Below are positions 46,162-56,081 of a DNA stretch of 64,000 nt, piece after piece. Source of the stretch: Lysobacter prati (lineage in GTDB: Bacteria; Pseudomonadota; Gammaproteobacteria; Xanthomonadales; Xanthomonadaceae); assembly GCF_009765215.1 (NCBI RefSeq), contig NZ_VLNV01000006.1, positions 1 to 64,000 on the forward strand, written 5' to 3'. The notes beneath the pieces are model-generated. The model had not been told where the DNA came from. It worked only from the letters and a program-made list of their open reading frames with translations, and did no database searches. Positions within the stretch are counted from its first letter, which is position 1, and each line of letters begins with the position of its first letter. A program made the position numbers and the translations under genes.

Positions 46162-47451
46162 TCATGGTGTCTTCTGGGGTTCCTTGGCGGGCTGGTTCGT
46201 GGCTCGACCCTTGGGTGGTGGAGTGGCGGCCGGGGTCGTCGTCGAACCTGCAGACTTGCCACGCCCTACCAGCGGCAGCGGCGGTGGTGCCCGTGTGGTG
46301 CTGGAGTAGCGGGCGTAGTCGCGGTACAACTGCTGCACGGTCGGCGTGCCGTCCAGATCGTGTGTCGGCGCCCAACCCTGGCGCGGCTTGAGCACGGCGA
46401 ACCAGCGGTGGGCACCGATGATGTCGCGGTCGGTCAGCGGTTGCCCCTTGCCGTCGGTTGCGATCACCGACAGCGTCACGGCATGGTTGACGTTGCCGCC
46501 GATGGCGAACAGGCGGCGACGCTCGAGGTCGGTCTTGACCACCAGGTCGCAGTGCAGCGACAGCGCGTCGCTGATGCCGCGGCGCACATCGGCGATCGAG
46601 GCGAACGTGGCATTGCCGCGTGCCGTGCACAGCAGGTCTCCGGCCGCGGGCACGGCCTCGGTCAGGTCATAAGCGACGTAGATGTGCGACGGATCCTGGC
46701 CATCGCGTGCGCGCACCGCTGCGCGCACGTAGTCGTAATGCGCGCCGCTGCGCCGGAACTGATCGGTCGACAGGCCGGCCTCGCACGCCAGCCAGGAAAT
46801 GAAAGCCGCTGACCACGGCATCGCCCAGCCGGCCTCGTGCCAGCCGTAGTTGACGATGCTCTGCACGCGAAGGGCTTCCTCGTTGCCGGTGGCGGCCCAG
46901 TAGCCGGCAATCGTGCCCTGCACCGGTGAGTCGTCTTCCATCAGGCCCAGGCGCGGTGCCTGGCGCAGCACGCGGTTGCCGACCGAGGCGTTGCGGCCGG
47001 GGGCAATGATGTCGACCACGCCGGCGGCCTGCGGCATGCGCGGCACGATCGCCTGCGGCTCGACCGCCATGTCCAGCACCGGCAGGCCGAAGTACGCCCA
47101 TTCGGCGGTGGCCAGATCGATCATCCGGGTCGTTCCACCGCCGCCGCGGCCCGGCATCGACGGGCACGATGACATCGCGATGTGGTAGCCGGCGGCGCGC
47201 GCCGGCGTGTAGCCGTTGCCGTCGCGCCGATACAGCGGTTCGAACGAGTTGGGTCCGGTACGCACCATCATCGGCGGTGCGTCGCTGCCGCGCGCGTACT
47301 CCACGCGCAGCGCCGGATCCGGGAATCCCCCGGGACGTGCAAAGTTGGGGATGGAGCGACTGTTGCCCGCCTGCGCCCAGGTCGGGCCGGCGGGGACGAA
47401 CATGGCGATGACCAGCACAGCGTGCAGCACAACTCCGGGCCCGTGGCGCAT
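46162..47451 (-). CDS. DUF2272 domain-containing exported protein
   Basis: A 429-residue protein with a signal peptide (cleavage near TWAQAG) and the DUF2272 domain at about 225-370 (WHEAGWAMPWSAAFISWLACEAGL, AGDLLCTARGNA, HCDLVVKTDLERRRLFAIGGNVNHAVTLSVI). DUF2272 belongs to the CHAP/NlpC-P60-like cysteine peptidase superfamily (inference); C of WLACEAG, or the HCDLVV pair, could be catalytic, so a peptidoglycan hydrolase is possible. The C-terminus is low complexity, Pro/Thr/Lys-rich. Start ATG at 47451 with AGGAAG upstream. Confidence 0.82.
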   Translation of the reverse strand: MRHGPGVVLHAVLVIAMFVPAGPTWAQAGNSRSIPNFARPGGFPDPALRVEYARGSDAPPMMVRTGPNSFEPLYRRDGNGYTPARAAGYHIAMSSCPSMPGRGGGGTTRMIDLATAEWAYFGLPVLDMAVEPQAIVPRMPQAAGVVDIIAPGRNASVGNRVLRQAPRLGLMEDDSPVQGTIAGYWAATGNEEALRVQSIVNYGWHEAGWAMPWSAAFISWLACEAGLSTDQFRRSGAHYDYVRAAVRARDGQDPSHIYVAYDLTEAVPAAGDLLCTARGNATFASIADVRRGISDALSLHCDLVVKTDLERRRLFAIGGNVNHAVTLSVIATDGKGQPLTDRDIIGAHRWFAVLKPRQGWAPTHDLDGTPTVQQLYRDYARYSSTTRAPPPLPLVGRGKSAGSTTTPAATPPPKGRATNQPAKEPQKTP

Positions 47452-47512
47452 GTGTGCTTCCTGTGCGGGGGAAGCGACAGCTTGGGTCAGGGCATGTGAA
47501 GCCTGCATCTGT

Positions 47513-47538
47513 GCTGGAGCGAGCAAGCCCGCTCCAGC
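47513..47538 (-). terminator. Hairpin downstream of the EF-G-like gene
   Basis: Nine-base perfect stem (gctggagcg/cgctccagc) with an eight-base loop, directly 3' of the EF-G-like gene and 5' of the DUF2272 gene. No T-run follows, so termination is only suggested. Confidence 0.5.
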
Positions 47539-47550
47539 AAGGCCGCAGGA

Positions 47551-49608
47551 TCAGTCCTCGTCCTGCCTGGGCTTGTAGGCCTCCACCAGCTTCTGTTGCA
47601 CGTTGGCCGGCACCGGCTCGTAGTGGCTGAAGTCGAGCGAGTAGCGCCCGCGCCCGGCGGTGACCGACTTGAGCTCGGCGGCATAGCCTTCCAGTTCCGA
47701 TAGCGGCACCTGCGCCTTCACCACGATCTCGCTGCCACGCACGCTGTCGGTGCCGCTGATGCGCGCGCGCTTGCTGGCCAGGCCGCCACTGACGTCGCCC
47801 ATGTGCTGCTCGGGCGCGTTGACCTCCAGTTCGACGATGGGTTCGAGCACCTGCGGCCGCGCCTTGCCGATCGCGTCGAGGAACGCCTTCTTGCCGGCGG
47901 CGACAAACGCGACCTCCTTGCTGTCGACGGGATGATGCTTGCCGTCGTAGACGATCACGCGGACGTCCTGGATCGGATAGCCGGCGACGGCTCCGCTGCC
48001 GAGTACCTGGCGCACGCCTTTCTCGACCGCCGGCATGAACTGGCCGGGGATGGTGCCGCCCTTGACCTCGTCGACGAACTCGAAGCCACCGCCGCGCGGC
48101 AGCGGTTCGATGCGCAGGAACACTTCGCCGAACTGGCCGGCGCCACCGGTCTGCTTCTTGTGGCGATGATGGCCTTCGGCCTTGCCGCTGACCGTTTCCC
48201 GGTAGGCGATGCGTGGCGGACGCGATTTCACTTCGACGCCATAGCGATCCTTCAGCCGCTCCAGATTGATGCGCAGGTGCAGATCGGACAGACCGCGGAT
48301 CACCGTCTCGTTGGTTTCGGTCTCGTGCTCGACGACGAAGCAAGGATCCTCTTCGGACAGCTTGTGCAGGGCGGTGGCGAGTTTCTGCTCCTGGCCCTTG
48401 CTGGCTGCATCCACCGCCAGGCCGAACATCGGCTTGGGGAAATCAAGTGGTGACAGGCGGATCTCGTCCTCGTCGTGGCTGTCGTGCAGGATCGCATCGA
48501 AGTGCAGCTCGTCGACCTTGGCCACGGCCGCGATGTCGCCCGGCAGCGCCTGTTCGATCTCGACGTGGTCCTTGCCTTTGAGCTTGAACAGGTGCCCGAC
48601 CTTGAAGGGCTTCTTGCCGTCGTCGATGAACAACTGCGTGTCCTTTTTCACCAGCCCCTGGTAGACGCGGAAGATGCCGAGCTTGCCGACGAAGGGGTCG
48701 TTGATGATCTTGAACACGTCGGCGACAACGTGCGCCTTCTGGTCCGGCACCGCCTGGAAGCGCTGTCGGTCGGCGCCCCGCTCGAACGGCGGCGGGTTGG
48801 CCTCGGCCGGGTTGGGAAACCATTGTTCGGCGATATCGAGCAGTTTCTTCACGCCGACGTTGTTGCGCGCCGAGCAGAACAGCACTGGCACAAGATGGCC
48901 TTCGCGCATGCACTGCTCGAAGGCGTCGTGCAATTCCTCGCCCGACAGTCCGCCTTCGCCCAGGTCGAGGTAATGCTCCATCACCGACTCGTTGATCTCG
49001 ACGATCTGGTCGATGATCTTCTGGTGCCAGTCGGCGACCGGGCCCAGGTCGCTGTCGCCGGTGGTGTTGCCGAGGCAATCGATAACCTTCTTGCCGCCGT
49101 CGGCGGGAAGGTTGAGCGGCAGGCACTCCGGGCCAAAGGTGTCGCGCAGCTCGGCCAGCACGCGCTGCGCCGATGCGCCTTCGTGGTCGATCTTGTTGAT
49201 CACCAGGGCGCGGCACAGGTTTCGCCCCTTGGCGTACTCCATCATCCGCCGTGTGCCGTATTCGACGCCGCCGTCGGCATCGACCACGATCACCACCGTT
49301 TCCACCGCGCCGAAGGCCGACAGTGCCGGGCCGCGGAAATCCGGGTATCCGGGGGTGTCGATCAGGTTGAGGTGGATGCTCTGGCCGTTGGCCGCGACGT
49401 GGTCGATGCTGGCAATGGCCGAGTCGATCGAGTGGCCGCGCTGCTTCTCGATGGCATCGAAATCGGACACGGTGCTGCCGCGCTCGATGCTGCCTGCCGT
49501 CTGGATTGCGCCGCCGGCCTGCAGCAGGGCTTCGAACAGAGTGGTTTTGCCGGCGCCGGGGTGGCCTGCCAAGGCCACGTTGCGGATGGATTGTGTGCTG
49601 TAGGACAT
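47551..49608 (-). CDS. Elongation factor G-like GTPase (EF-G paralogue)
   Basis: A 685-residue translational GTPase similar to EF-G. G1 is GHPGAGKTTL (13-22) in place of the AHIDAGKTT of canonical EF-G, G3 is DTPGYPDF and G4 is NKID. All five domains are present by length, and HRHKKQTGGAGQFGEVFLRIEP marks domain IV. The GHPGAGKT form and shortened inserts are typical of EF-G2-type paralogues of unknown function. It is not in a str operon, so the canonical fusA must lie elsewhere. It may act on stalled ribosomes or in recycling, which is speculative. Confidence 0.88.
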   Translation of the reverse strand: MSYSTQSIRNVALAGHPGAGKTTLFEALLQAGGAIQTAGSIERGSTVSDFDAIEKQRGHSIDSAIASIDHVAANGQSIHLNLIDTPGYPDFRGPALSAFGAVETVVIVVDADGGVEYGTRRMMEYAKGRNLCRALVINKIDHEGASAQRVLAELRDTFGPECLPLNLPADGGKKVIDCLGNTTGDSDLGPVADWHQKIIDQIVEINESVMEHYLDLGEGGLSGEELHDAFEQCMREGHLVPVLFCSARNNVGVKKLLDIAEQWFPNPAEANPPPFERGADRQRFQAVPDQKAHVVADVFKIINDPFVGKLGIFRVYQGLVKKDTQLFIDDGKKPFKVGHLFKLKGKDHVEIEQALPGDIAAVAKVDELHFDAILHDSHDEDEIRLSPLDFPKPMFGLAVDAASKGQEQKLATALHKLSEEDPCFVVEHETETNETVIRGLSDLHLRINLERLKDRYGVEVKSRPPRIAYRETVSGKAEGHHRHKKQTGGAGQFGEVFLRIEPLPRGGGFEFVDEVKGGTIPGQFMPAVEKGVRQVLGSGAVAGYPIQDVRVIVYDGKHHPVDSKEVAFVAAGKKAFLDAIGKARPQVLEPIVELEVNAPEQHMGDVSGGLASKRARISGTDSVRGSEIVVKAQVPLSELEGYAAELKSVTAGRGRYSLDFSHYEPVPANVQQKLVEAYKPRQDED

Positions 49609-49858
49609 GAGCGGACTTCTCCCGGTGTTGAGGAGGGAAGGCCGTCATGGCTGTCCGCGCTTCGCGCCGAAGCGTTGGGCGCTCGGCGGGCGGTCATGGC
49701 GGGTGCCGGCGGGGAGCCGGGAGGGCAAGCCTCGCGCAAGGGGCTGGGTGGGTCAAGCCTGCCGATCGCCAATCGGGTCACGGAAGGCGCGCCCGCGATG
49801 TCGCGCTAACGGTCCGGCCGCTAGGCTGTGCGCTCTTGCACGCAGACGGAGCACCAAC

Positions 49859-50296
49859 ATGGCCTTCAAGCGTTTCGCCGAAGCGGTCTGGCAGGGCGAC
49901 CTGCAGTCCGGAAAGGGCGCGATGAGCACGCCGCAGAGCGGTCTGTTCGCCGACCAGAACTATTCCTTCAAAACGCGCTTCGGCGACGAGAAGGGCACCA
50001 ACCCCGAGGAACTACTGGCCGCGGCGCATGCGGGCTGCTTCTCGATGGCGCTTTCAGCGGTGCTGGGCAAGTCCGGATTCACGCCCGAGCGGATCGAGAC
50101 CCGCGCCGAAGTCTCGATGGACCCGGGCATGGACCCGGGGCCGACGATCACCGGCGTGCAGCTGATCCTCAACGCCAAGGTGCCCGGCATCAGCGCCGAA
50201 CAGTTCCAGCAGATCGCCGAGGCGGCCAAGGCCGGTTGCGTGATTTCGCGATCGCTGTCGGTGCCGGTGACGCTGTCGGCCACGCTTCAGGGCTGA
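49859..50296 (+). CDS. osmC: OsmC family peroxiredoxin
   Basis: A 145-residue OsmC-family protein that reduces organic hydroperoxides with two reactive cysteines, C60 (AHAGCFSMALS) and C127 (AAKAGCVISRSL). NPEELLAAAHAGCFSMALSxxLxxxGFTPExIE is typical. The length fits the OsmC rather than the Ohr branch. The ATG at 49859 has GGAG nine bases upstream. It lies eight bases before the alpha/beta hydrolase gene on the same strand. Confidence 0.92.
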   Translation: MAFKRFAEAVWQGDLQSGKGAMSTPQSGLFADQNYSFKTRFGDEKGTNPEELLAAAHAGCFSMALSAVLGKSGFTPERIETRAEVSMDPGMDPGPTITGVQLILNAKVPGISAEQFQQIAEAAKAGCVISRSLSVPVTLSATLQG

Positions 50297-50304
50297 CGGC
50301 GCCG

Positions 50305-50991
50305 ATGCCGCCCGCGCAGGTGCGCCATGCCGTGCTGGTGCACGGTGCCGGTGGCGGCGGCTGGGAATGGGAAATCTGGCGCCGCGTGCTCGAGGCACGC
50401 GCCATCGCGTGCGTCTGCGTGGATCTGGAGCCGGTGGCTGCGGGACTGGCCGCCACCACTCTCGACGACTACCGGAACCAGGTGCGGTTGGCGCTAAAAG
50501 CTCTGCCGCGACCGCGCGCGTTGGTAGGCGCCAGCCTGGGCGGGCTGCTGGCGGCCAGCAGTGCCGCGTCCGCCGATGCGCTGGTACTGGTCAATCCGCT
50601 GCCACCGGCCCACTGGTCGGCACAGTTGCCTCAACGCGAGTGGCCCGATGTGGTGCCCTGGCGCCGCGACGCGCGGCTGGCCTCGACGCGGCGCGCGCTG
50701 GCCGACGCCGACGATGCAACCGCGCTGTTCGCATTCCGCCGCTGGCGCGACGAGTCCGGGGCGGTGTTGCGCCATGCGCAGTCCGGGGTGGCGGTCGCTG
50801 TCCCGCAATGCCCGGTGCTTCTCGTCGCCTCGGAACTGGATGAGGATGTGCCGGCAGACGTGTCCGCGGCGATGGCGGGGGCCTGGGGCGCCAGCTTGTT
50901 GCGGCTGCCGGGGTCAACGCATGTCGGTCCGCTGCTGGGGCGGGATGCGGCGAGCGTGGCGGCGCAGGTCGTGGCGTGGCTGAGAGGGTGA
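50305..50991 (+). CDS. Alpha/beta fold hydrolase
   Basis: A 228-residue cytosolic hydrolase. HGAGGGGWEW near residue 13 is the oxyanion region, S77 in VGASLGGLL is the nucleophile, and H in PGSTHVGPLLG near 207 completes the triad; an Asp in SELDEDVPA is the likely acid. The substrate is unknown. It follows osmC by eight bases, so it is probably co-transcribed. Confidence 0.82.
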   Translation: MPPAQVRHAVLVHGAGGGGWEWEIWRRVLEARAIACVCVDLEPVAAGLAATTLDDYRNQVRLALKALPRPRALVGASLGGLLAASSAASADALVLVNPLPPAHWSAQLPQREWPDVVPWRRDARLASTRRALADADDATALFAFRRWRDESGAVLRHAQSGVAVAVPQCPVLLVASELDEDVPADVSAAMAGAWGASLLRLPGSTHVGPLLGRDAASVAAQVVAWLRG

Positions 50992-50997
50992 CGGACT

Positions 50998-51019
50998 GGG
51001 TCCCGGCGTTCGCCGGGAA
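50998..51019. repeat. REP-like palindrome between convergent genes
   Basis: gtcccggcgttcgccgggaa is a palindrome related to the triplicated unit at 11991-12121 (cccggcgaacgccggg). It lies between the convergent hydrolase and phzF-like genes and could act as a shared terminator. Confidence 0.6.
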
Positions 51020-51023
51020 GACG

Positions 51024-51920
51024 TCAGGCCCAGTCGATCGTGCCGCGGACCACATTGCAGATCTGGCCACCCGACCAGACCTCGCCATCCCCGTCCACGC
51101 GCAGCTCCAGCCGCGCATCGAAGCCGACTTCGCGGCCCTGGCTGACGGTATAGCGGTGACCGCCGTCGACCTGTGGCCGGCCGGGCAGGGCGTGGTTGTG
51201 GTTGAGCCAGGCCGCCAGGGTGGCGTTGGCGGCCCCGGACGCAGCGTCCTCGAACCGCGCTGGCGCACCGACGAAGGCACGCACGACCAGGTCGTAATCG
51301 CGCCCGGCATCGGCACGGGCGAAGGCGCACAGCCCCATGGACGCGGTGCCCTCGGCCAGCGTCGCGATGGCGTCCCAGTCCGGGCTGGCTCCGCGCAGGG
51401 CCGATTCGCTGGCCAGCTCGGCCAGCCACCAGCGCCGGCCGCCGTCCACCAGCGCCGGCGGCAGTGCGCCCAGCTCCAGACCGGACAGCGCCGCCTGCAG
51501 TCGGGGGTCGTTGCCATCGGCGATCTCGACCACCCGCGCTTTAGGTGTACGCACCGCGATCGTGCGCGTTGCGCCGTTGCCGTCGACTGACAGCGGCAAC
51601 AGGCCGGCCACGCCCTCCTGGATCAACTGGCCGCCGCTGGCTTCGGCCAGCCCGGCCTCAAGCACGACGTGCGCGGTACCGACGCTCGGATGCCCGGCAA
51701 AGGGCACTTCGCGGCGCGGACTGAACATGCGGATGCGGTAGCTCGCGCCGGCCTGGGTCGGCGCGAAGACGAACGTGGTTTCCGGTAGCCGGGTCCAGCG
51801 GGCGATGGCCTGCATCCGCTCATCGTCGAGGCCATCGGTGTCCAGCACCACGGCCAGGGGATTGCCGGCGCCGGGGCGGTCGGCGAATACATCCAGTTGC
51901 AGGTAGCGGCGTAGCGTCAT
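51024..51920 (-). CDS. PhzF family isomerase/epimerase
   Basis: A 298-residue protein of the PhzF (diaminopimelate epimerase-like fold) family. LQLDVFADRPGAGNPLAVVLD at the start, LPETTFVFAPT with the catalytic Glu near 45, and FSPRREVPFAGHPSVGTAHVV near 70-90 are the family signatures; DAASGAANATLAAWL marks the second half. Most members act on unknown small molecules; no phenazine genes are near. The ATG at 51920 is chosen; an upstream TTG is unlikely. Confidence 0.9.
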   Translation of the reverse strand: MTLRRYLQLDVFADRPGAGNPLAVVLDTDGLDDERMQAIARWTRLPETTFVFAPTQAGASYRIRMFSPRREVPFAGHPSVGTAHVVLEAGLAEASGGQLIQEGVAGLLPLSVDGNGATRTIAVRTPKARVVEIADGNDPRLQAALSGLELGALPPALVDGGRRWWLAELASESALRGASPDWDAIATLAEGTASMGLCAFARADAGRDYDLVVRAFVGAPARFEDAASGAANATLAAWLNHNHALPGRPQVDGGHRYTVSQGREVGFDARLELRVDGDGEVWSGGQICNVVRGTIDWA

Positions 51921-52104
51921 TCGGCGGGGGTCCGAGGGCAATTATTCGACTAGAATCGTCGTTCTTTGTGGCCACGCACGGGCATAAGCCCGCGGCTGGC
52001 GCGCCATTCTAGGTTCTGCAGGGGCGAGTTGCCCGTACGGTTGCAGTCGAAATTACTTGTCAAGCCTGAACATCACTCACATCCATCCTCAGAGGGCAGT
52101 TGCG

Positions 52105-54717
52105 GTGGCGGAAGCGAATCGCTGGGTAGTACTCAAGTTCGGCGGCACATCAGTGTCTCGCCGCAATCGTTGGGACACCATCGGACGCCTCGCCGGAAAA
52201 CGCATGGCCGAGGAGGGTGTGCGCGTGCTGGTCGTGGTCTCGGCGCTGTCTGGCGTGACCAACGAGCTGCAGGCGATCAGCAATGGCGATGGCATCGATG
52301 CGCGTATTGCCGCGCTGGTCGAGCGTCACCGCGCATTTTGCGCCGAACTCGACCTTGATGCGGATGCCGTCCTGGGCGAGCGTCTGGCGCTGCTGCAGGC
52401 ACTGGCAACCGACGCCCGCGCCGGCGAGCGCACGCTCGACTGGCAGGCCGAAGTGCTGGCGCAGGGCGAGCTGCTCTCGTCCACGCTCGGCGCCGCCTAC
52501 CTGCGCACGCAGGGGCATGACTTCGGCTGGTGCGATGCGCGCCAGTGGCTCGATGCGGTGTCGCTGCCCAACGCGAACGCCTGGTCGCAGCGCCTGTCGG
52601 TGAACTGCAGGCTCGATGGCGATGGCGCACCCGGCGATGGCGAACCTGGTGAAGGCACGTTCCGCAAGCGCTTCTCCGCGCAGGCGGCGCCGATGCTGAT
52701 CACCCAGGGTTTCATCTCCCGTCATGGCGACGGCGGCACGGCGATCCTGGGTCGCGGCGGTTCCGATACCTCGGCGGCGTATTTCGGCGCATTGCTGAAG
52801 GCGCAGCGCGTGGAAATCTGGACCGATGTGCCTGGCATGTTCAGCGCCAACCCGCGCGACGTGCCCGAGGCGCGCCTGCTCACCCGCCTGCACTATGCGG
52901 AAGCGCAGGAAATCGCCACCACCGGCGCCAAGGTGCTGCATCCGCGTTCGATCGCGCCTTGCCGCGACGCCGGCGTGCCGATGGCGATCCTCGACACCGA
53001 GCGCCCGGACCTGCCGGGCACGCGTATCGACGCGACCGCGGCGACCGTGCCGGGCGTGAAGGCGATCAGTCGCCGCAACGGCATCGTGCTGGTGTCGATG
53101 GAAAGCATCGGCATGTGGCAGCAGGTCGGCTTCCTCGCCGACGTGTTCGAACGTTTCAAGCGCCATGGCCTATCCATTGACCTGATCGGCTCGTCGGAAA
53201 CCAACGTCACCGTCTCGCTCGACCCCAGCGAGAACCTGGTCACCACCAACGTCCTGGAAGCACTCAGTGCCGACCTGGCCGAGGTGTGCCGGGTCAAGGT
53301 GATCGCGCCGTGTGCGGCGATAACCCTGGTCGGTCGCGGCATGCGCTCGCTGCTGCACCGGTTGTCCGACATCTGGGCCACGTTCGGTCGCGAGCGCGTG
53401 CACCTGATCTCGCAGTCGTCCAACGACCTCAACCTGACCTTCGTCATCGACGAGGCCGATGCCGATGGCCTGCTGCCGCACCTGCACGCCGAGCTGATCC
53501 GCTCGCGGGCGATGCCGGTGCGCGATGCCAGCGTGTTCGGCCCGAGCTGGCGCGAGATCGCGCACGGCAAGCCGCAGCGCGCACCGGCGTGGTGGCGGGG
53601 CCGCCGTGAGCAACTGCTCACACTGGCCGCGCAGGGCACGCCGCGTTACGTCTACGACCTGGCAACGGTGCGCGAGCGCGCCCGTTCGCTGACGGCCACG
53701 GTCGCGGTGGACCGCTGCTTCTACGCGATCAAGGCCAATCCGCACCCGGCGATCCTCAAGGCGATCATCGGCGAAGGCTTCGGCCTGGAATGCGTGTCGC
53801 AGGGCGAGTTCGAGCACGTGTTCGCCTCGCTGCCCGAGTTGTCGCCCGGCCGAGTGCTGTTCACGCCGAGCTTCGCACCGCGACGCGAGTACGAGGCGGC
53901 GTTTACGCGCGGGATCATCGTCACCCTCGACAACATCGAAGCGCTGCAGCGCTGGCCGGAGGTGTTCCGCGGCCGCACGATCTGGCTGCGCATCGACCTG
54001 GGCCACGGCGAAGGCCACCACGAGAAGGTCCGCACCGGCGGCGTGGCGGCCAAGTTCGGCCTGCCGATGACGCGATTCGATGCCTTCATCGAAGAGGCAC
54101 GCAAGCTCGACGTGCGCATCAGCGGCCTGCATGCACACCTGGGCAGCGGCATCGAGGATCCGCAGCACTGGCGCGGCGTCTACGCGCACCTCGCCGGGCT
54201 GGCCGACAGCGTCGGCACGATCGAGACGATCGACATCGGCGGTGGCTTGCCGATCCCCTACACGCCGGAATCGCCAGACTTCGATCTTGCGCTGTGGCGC
54301 AGCGGCCTGGAGGAGATCAAGTCGGCATACCCGCGCTACGGCCTGGTGATCGAGCCGGGTCGTTATCTGGTTGCCGAGAGCGGCGCGCTGCTGCTGGCGG
54401 TCACCCAGGTGATCGAGAAGGACGGCGTGCTGCGCATTGGTTGCGATGCCGGCATGAACGCGCTGATGCGGCCGGCGATGTACGAGGCCTACCACGGCAT
54501 CTTCAACCTGAGCCGCCTCGACGATGGCGAGACCGCGGCGTTCGACGTGGTCGGCCCGGTCTGCGAGAGCAGCGACGTGCTCGGCCGCGGCCGCACGCTG
54601 CCGGTCGACACCGTCGAGGACGATGTGATGCTGGTCGCCGATGCCGGTGCCTACGGCATGGCGATGGCCAATACCTACAACCTGCGGGCCCTGCCTGCAG
54701 AGGACGTAATCGAATGA
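52105..54717 (+). CDS. lysA: Bifunctional aspartate kinase / diaminopimelate decarboxylase
   Basis: An 870-residue fusion. The N-terminal aspartokinase (about 7-460) has KFGGTSVS, GRGGSDTSAAYFGALLKA and two ACT repeats for amino-acid control. The C-terminal DAP decarboxylase (about 510-870) has the PLP lysine K543 in FYAIKANPHP, HLGSG, and CESSDVLGRGRTLP and DAGAYGMAMANTYN near the end. It therefore holds both the first and the last enzyme of lysine synthesis; the same fusion is known in Xanthomonas. GTG at 52105 (AGAGGG upstream) is preferred over a TTG at 52057. It overlaps murL by four bases. Confidence 0.95.
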   Translation: MAEANRWVVLKFGGTSVSRRNRWDTIGRLAGKRMAEEGVRVLVVVSALSGVTNELQAISNGDGIDARIAALVERHRAFCAELDLDADAVLGERLALLQALATDARAGERTLDWQAEVLAQGELLSSTLGAAYLRTQGHDFGWCDARQWLDAVSLPNANAWSQRLSVNCRLDGDGAPGDGEPGEGTFRKRFSAQAAPMLITQGFISRHGDGGTAILGRGGSDTSAAYFGALLKAQRVEIWTDVPGMFSANPRDVPEARLLTRLHYAEAQEIATTGAKVLHPRSIAPCRDAGVPMAILDTERPDLPGTRIDATAATVPGVKAISRRNGIVLVSMESIGMWQQVGFLADVFERFKRHGLSIDLIGSSETNVTVSLDPSENLVTTNVLEALSADLAEVCRVKVIAPCAAITLVGRGMRSLLHRLSDIWATFGRERVHLISQSSNDLNLTFVIDEADADGLLPHLHAELIRSRAMPVRDASVFGPSWREIAHGKPQRAPAWWRGRREQLLTLAAQGTPRYVYDLATVRERARSLTATVAVDRCFYAIKANPHPAILKAIIGEGFGLECVSQGEFEHVFASLPELSPGRVLFTPSFAPRREYEAAFTRGIIVTLDNIEALQRWPEVFRGRTIWLRIDLGHGEGHHEKVRTGGVAAKFGLPMTRFDAFIEEARKLDVRISGLHAHLGSGIEDPQHWRGVYAHLAGLADSVGTIETIDIGGGLPIPYTPESPDFDLALWRSGLEEIKSAYPRYGLVIEPGRYLVAESGALLLAVTQVIEKDGVLRIGCDAGMNALMRPAMYEAYHGIFNLSRLDDGETAAFDVVGPVCESSDVLGRGRTLPVDTVEDDVMLVADAGAYGMAMANTYNLRALPAEDVIE

Positions 54718-56081
54718 GTGAGTGGAAATTCAAACGTGACGCCATCCGTGCGTTCCGGTTCGTGCGCTGCGAGTTCGACGCGCAGACCGGCGTGGCGCAG
54801 TTGGTGTATGCCTTCGACGATGGCCCGGAGCTGATCGAAACGGTCACGGTCCCTGGTGCGCCGTTCGTGCTCGAAGGCGAGCGTGCGGCGGCGGTCGAGC
54901 GCACGCTGCGCCTGCTGCACCTGTTCACCGGCGTGAGCTACTACAAGGCGGCGGTGCCCGAGCAGATCCTGATCGACAGCTACGACATCGACGCGGACAC
55001 CGCGGCGCTGCTGGAGTTGCTCTATGTCAACGGCCTGGGCGAGTTCGCCTATCGCAACGGCCTGAACCTGCACGGCAAGATCAAGTTCCCGGTGGCGGCG
55101 GCTTCGGAAGCTGCTCCCGCGGCGCCGACGCTGGGCCTTCGCCACCACGCCCTCGTCGCCATCGGCGGCGGCAAGGACTCGCTGGTCAGCATTGAGGCGC
55201 TGCGCGCGCTGGGTGTCGAGCAGGCCGTGACCTGGATCGGCGGTTCGCAGCTGATCCGCGCCTGCGCCGATCGCACCGGCTTGCCGACGTTCAACATCGG
55301 CCGTTCGCTGGCACCACAGCTGTTCGACTACAACCGCGAAGGCGCCTGGAACGGCCACATCCCGGTGACCGCGATCAACTCGATGATCATGCTGTTCGCC
55401 GCCTTGCTGCTGGGCGTCGACCAGGTGGTGTTCTCGAACGAGCGTTCGGCCAGCTATGGCAGCCTGATCGAAGGCACAGGCGAGGTGAACCACCAGTGGT
55501 CCAAGGGCTGGGCGTGCGAGTCGGCGATCGGCGAGCACATGCAGCGCCACATCGCCGCCGACCTGCATTACTACTCGCTGCTGCGACCGCTCAGCGAACT
55601 CGCCGTGGCCCGTCAGTTCACCCGCACCGATCGCTACGACGCACACTTCAGCAGCTGCAACCGCAACTTCCACATTCTCGGCGAACGCCCGGCCAACCGC
55701 TGGTGCGGCGTCTGCCCGAAGTGCCATTTCGTCTTCCTGGCGCTGGCACCGTTCATGCCCAAGCCGCGCTTGATGGGCATCTTCGGCCGTAACCTGCTCG
55801 ACGATCCGGCGCAGACGGCCGGCTACGATGCGCTGCTCGAGTACCAGGACCACAAGCCGTTCGAGTGCGTGGGCGAAGGTCGCGAGTCGCGCGCCGCCAT
55901 GGCCGCGCTGACCGCTCGCCCGGAGTGGCGTGAGGATGCGCTGGTCGAACGCTTCGCCACCGAGATCCGTCCCCAGCTCGATGCAGGCGATCTGCGCATC
56001 GAGCCGCTGCTGGTGATCGACGACGAGCAGCGCATCCCGCCAGCGTTGTGGGAACGCCTGCGTGCGCATCTCGCAGCTTGA
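54714..56081 (+). CDS. murL: UDP-MurNAc-L-Ala-L-Glu epimerase
   Basis: A 455-residue enzyme that, in Xanthomonas, epimerises the terminal L-Glu of UDP-MurNAc-L-Ala-L-Glu to D-Glu with ATP, replacing glutamate racemase. [25 protein letters not shown] near 135-160 is a PP-loop-like ATP site. A Cys-rich element [11 protein letters not shown] near 330 could bind metal. [24 protein letters not shown] is another conserved block. Its ATG lies in the lysA stop and it overlaps murD2 by 20 bases, which points to tight coupling in one peptidoglycan-precursor operon. Confidence 0.93.
   Translation: MSEWKFKRDAIRAFRFVRCEFDAQTGVAQLVYAFDDGPELIETVTVPGAPFVLEGERAAAVERTLRLLHLFTGVSYYKAAVPEQILIDSYDIDADTAALLELLYVNGLGEFAYRNGLNLHGKIKFPVAAASEAAPAAPTLGLRHHALVAIGGGKDSLVSIEALRALGVEQAVTWIGGSQLIRACADRTGLPTFNIGRSLAPQLFDYNREGAWNGHIPVTAINSMIMLFAALLLGVDQVVFSNERSASYGSLIEGTGEVNHQWSKGWACESAIGEHMQRHIAADLHYYSLLRPLSELAVARQFTRTDRYDAHFSSCNRNFHILGERPANRWCGVCPKCHFVFLALAPFMPKPRLMGIFGRNLLDDPAQTAGYDALLEYQDHKPFECVGEGRESRAAMAALTARPEWREDALVERFATEIRPQLDAGDLRIEPLLVIDDEQRIPPALWERLRAHLAA

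Noticed and set aside
51942-52104. A possible lysine riboswitch ahead of the lysC-lysA fusion
   Set aside because: I could not find the conserved L-box elements; only an ordinary leader of about 150 bases with a weak -10 (tagaat, 51951).
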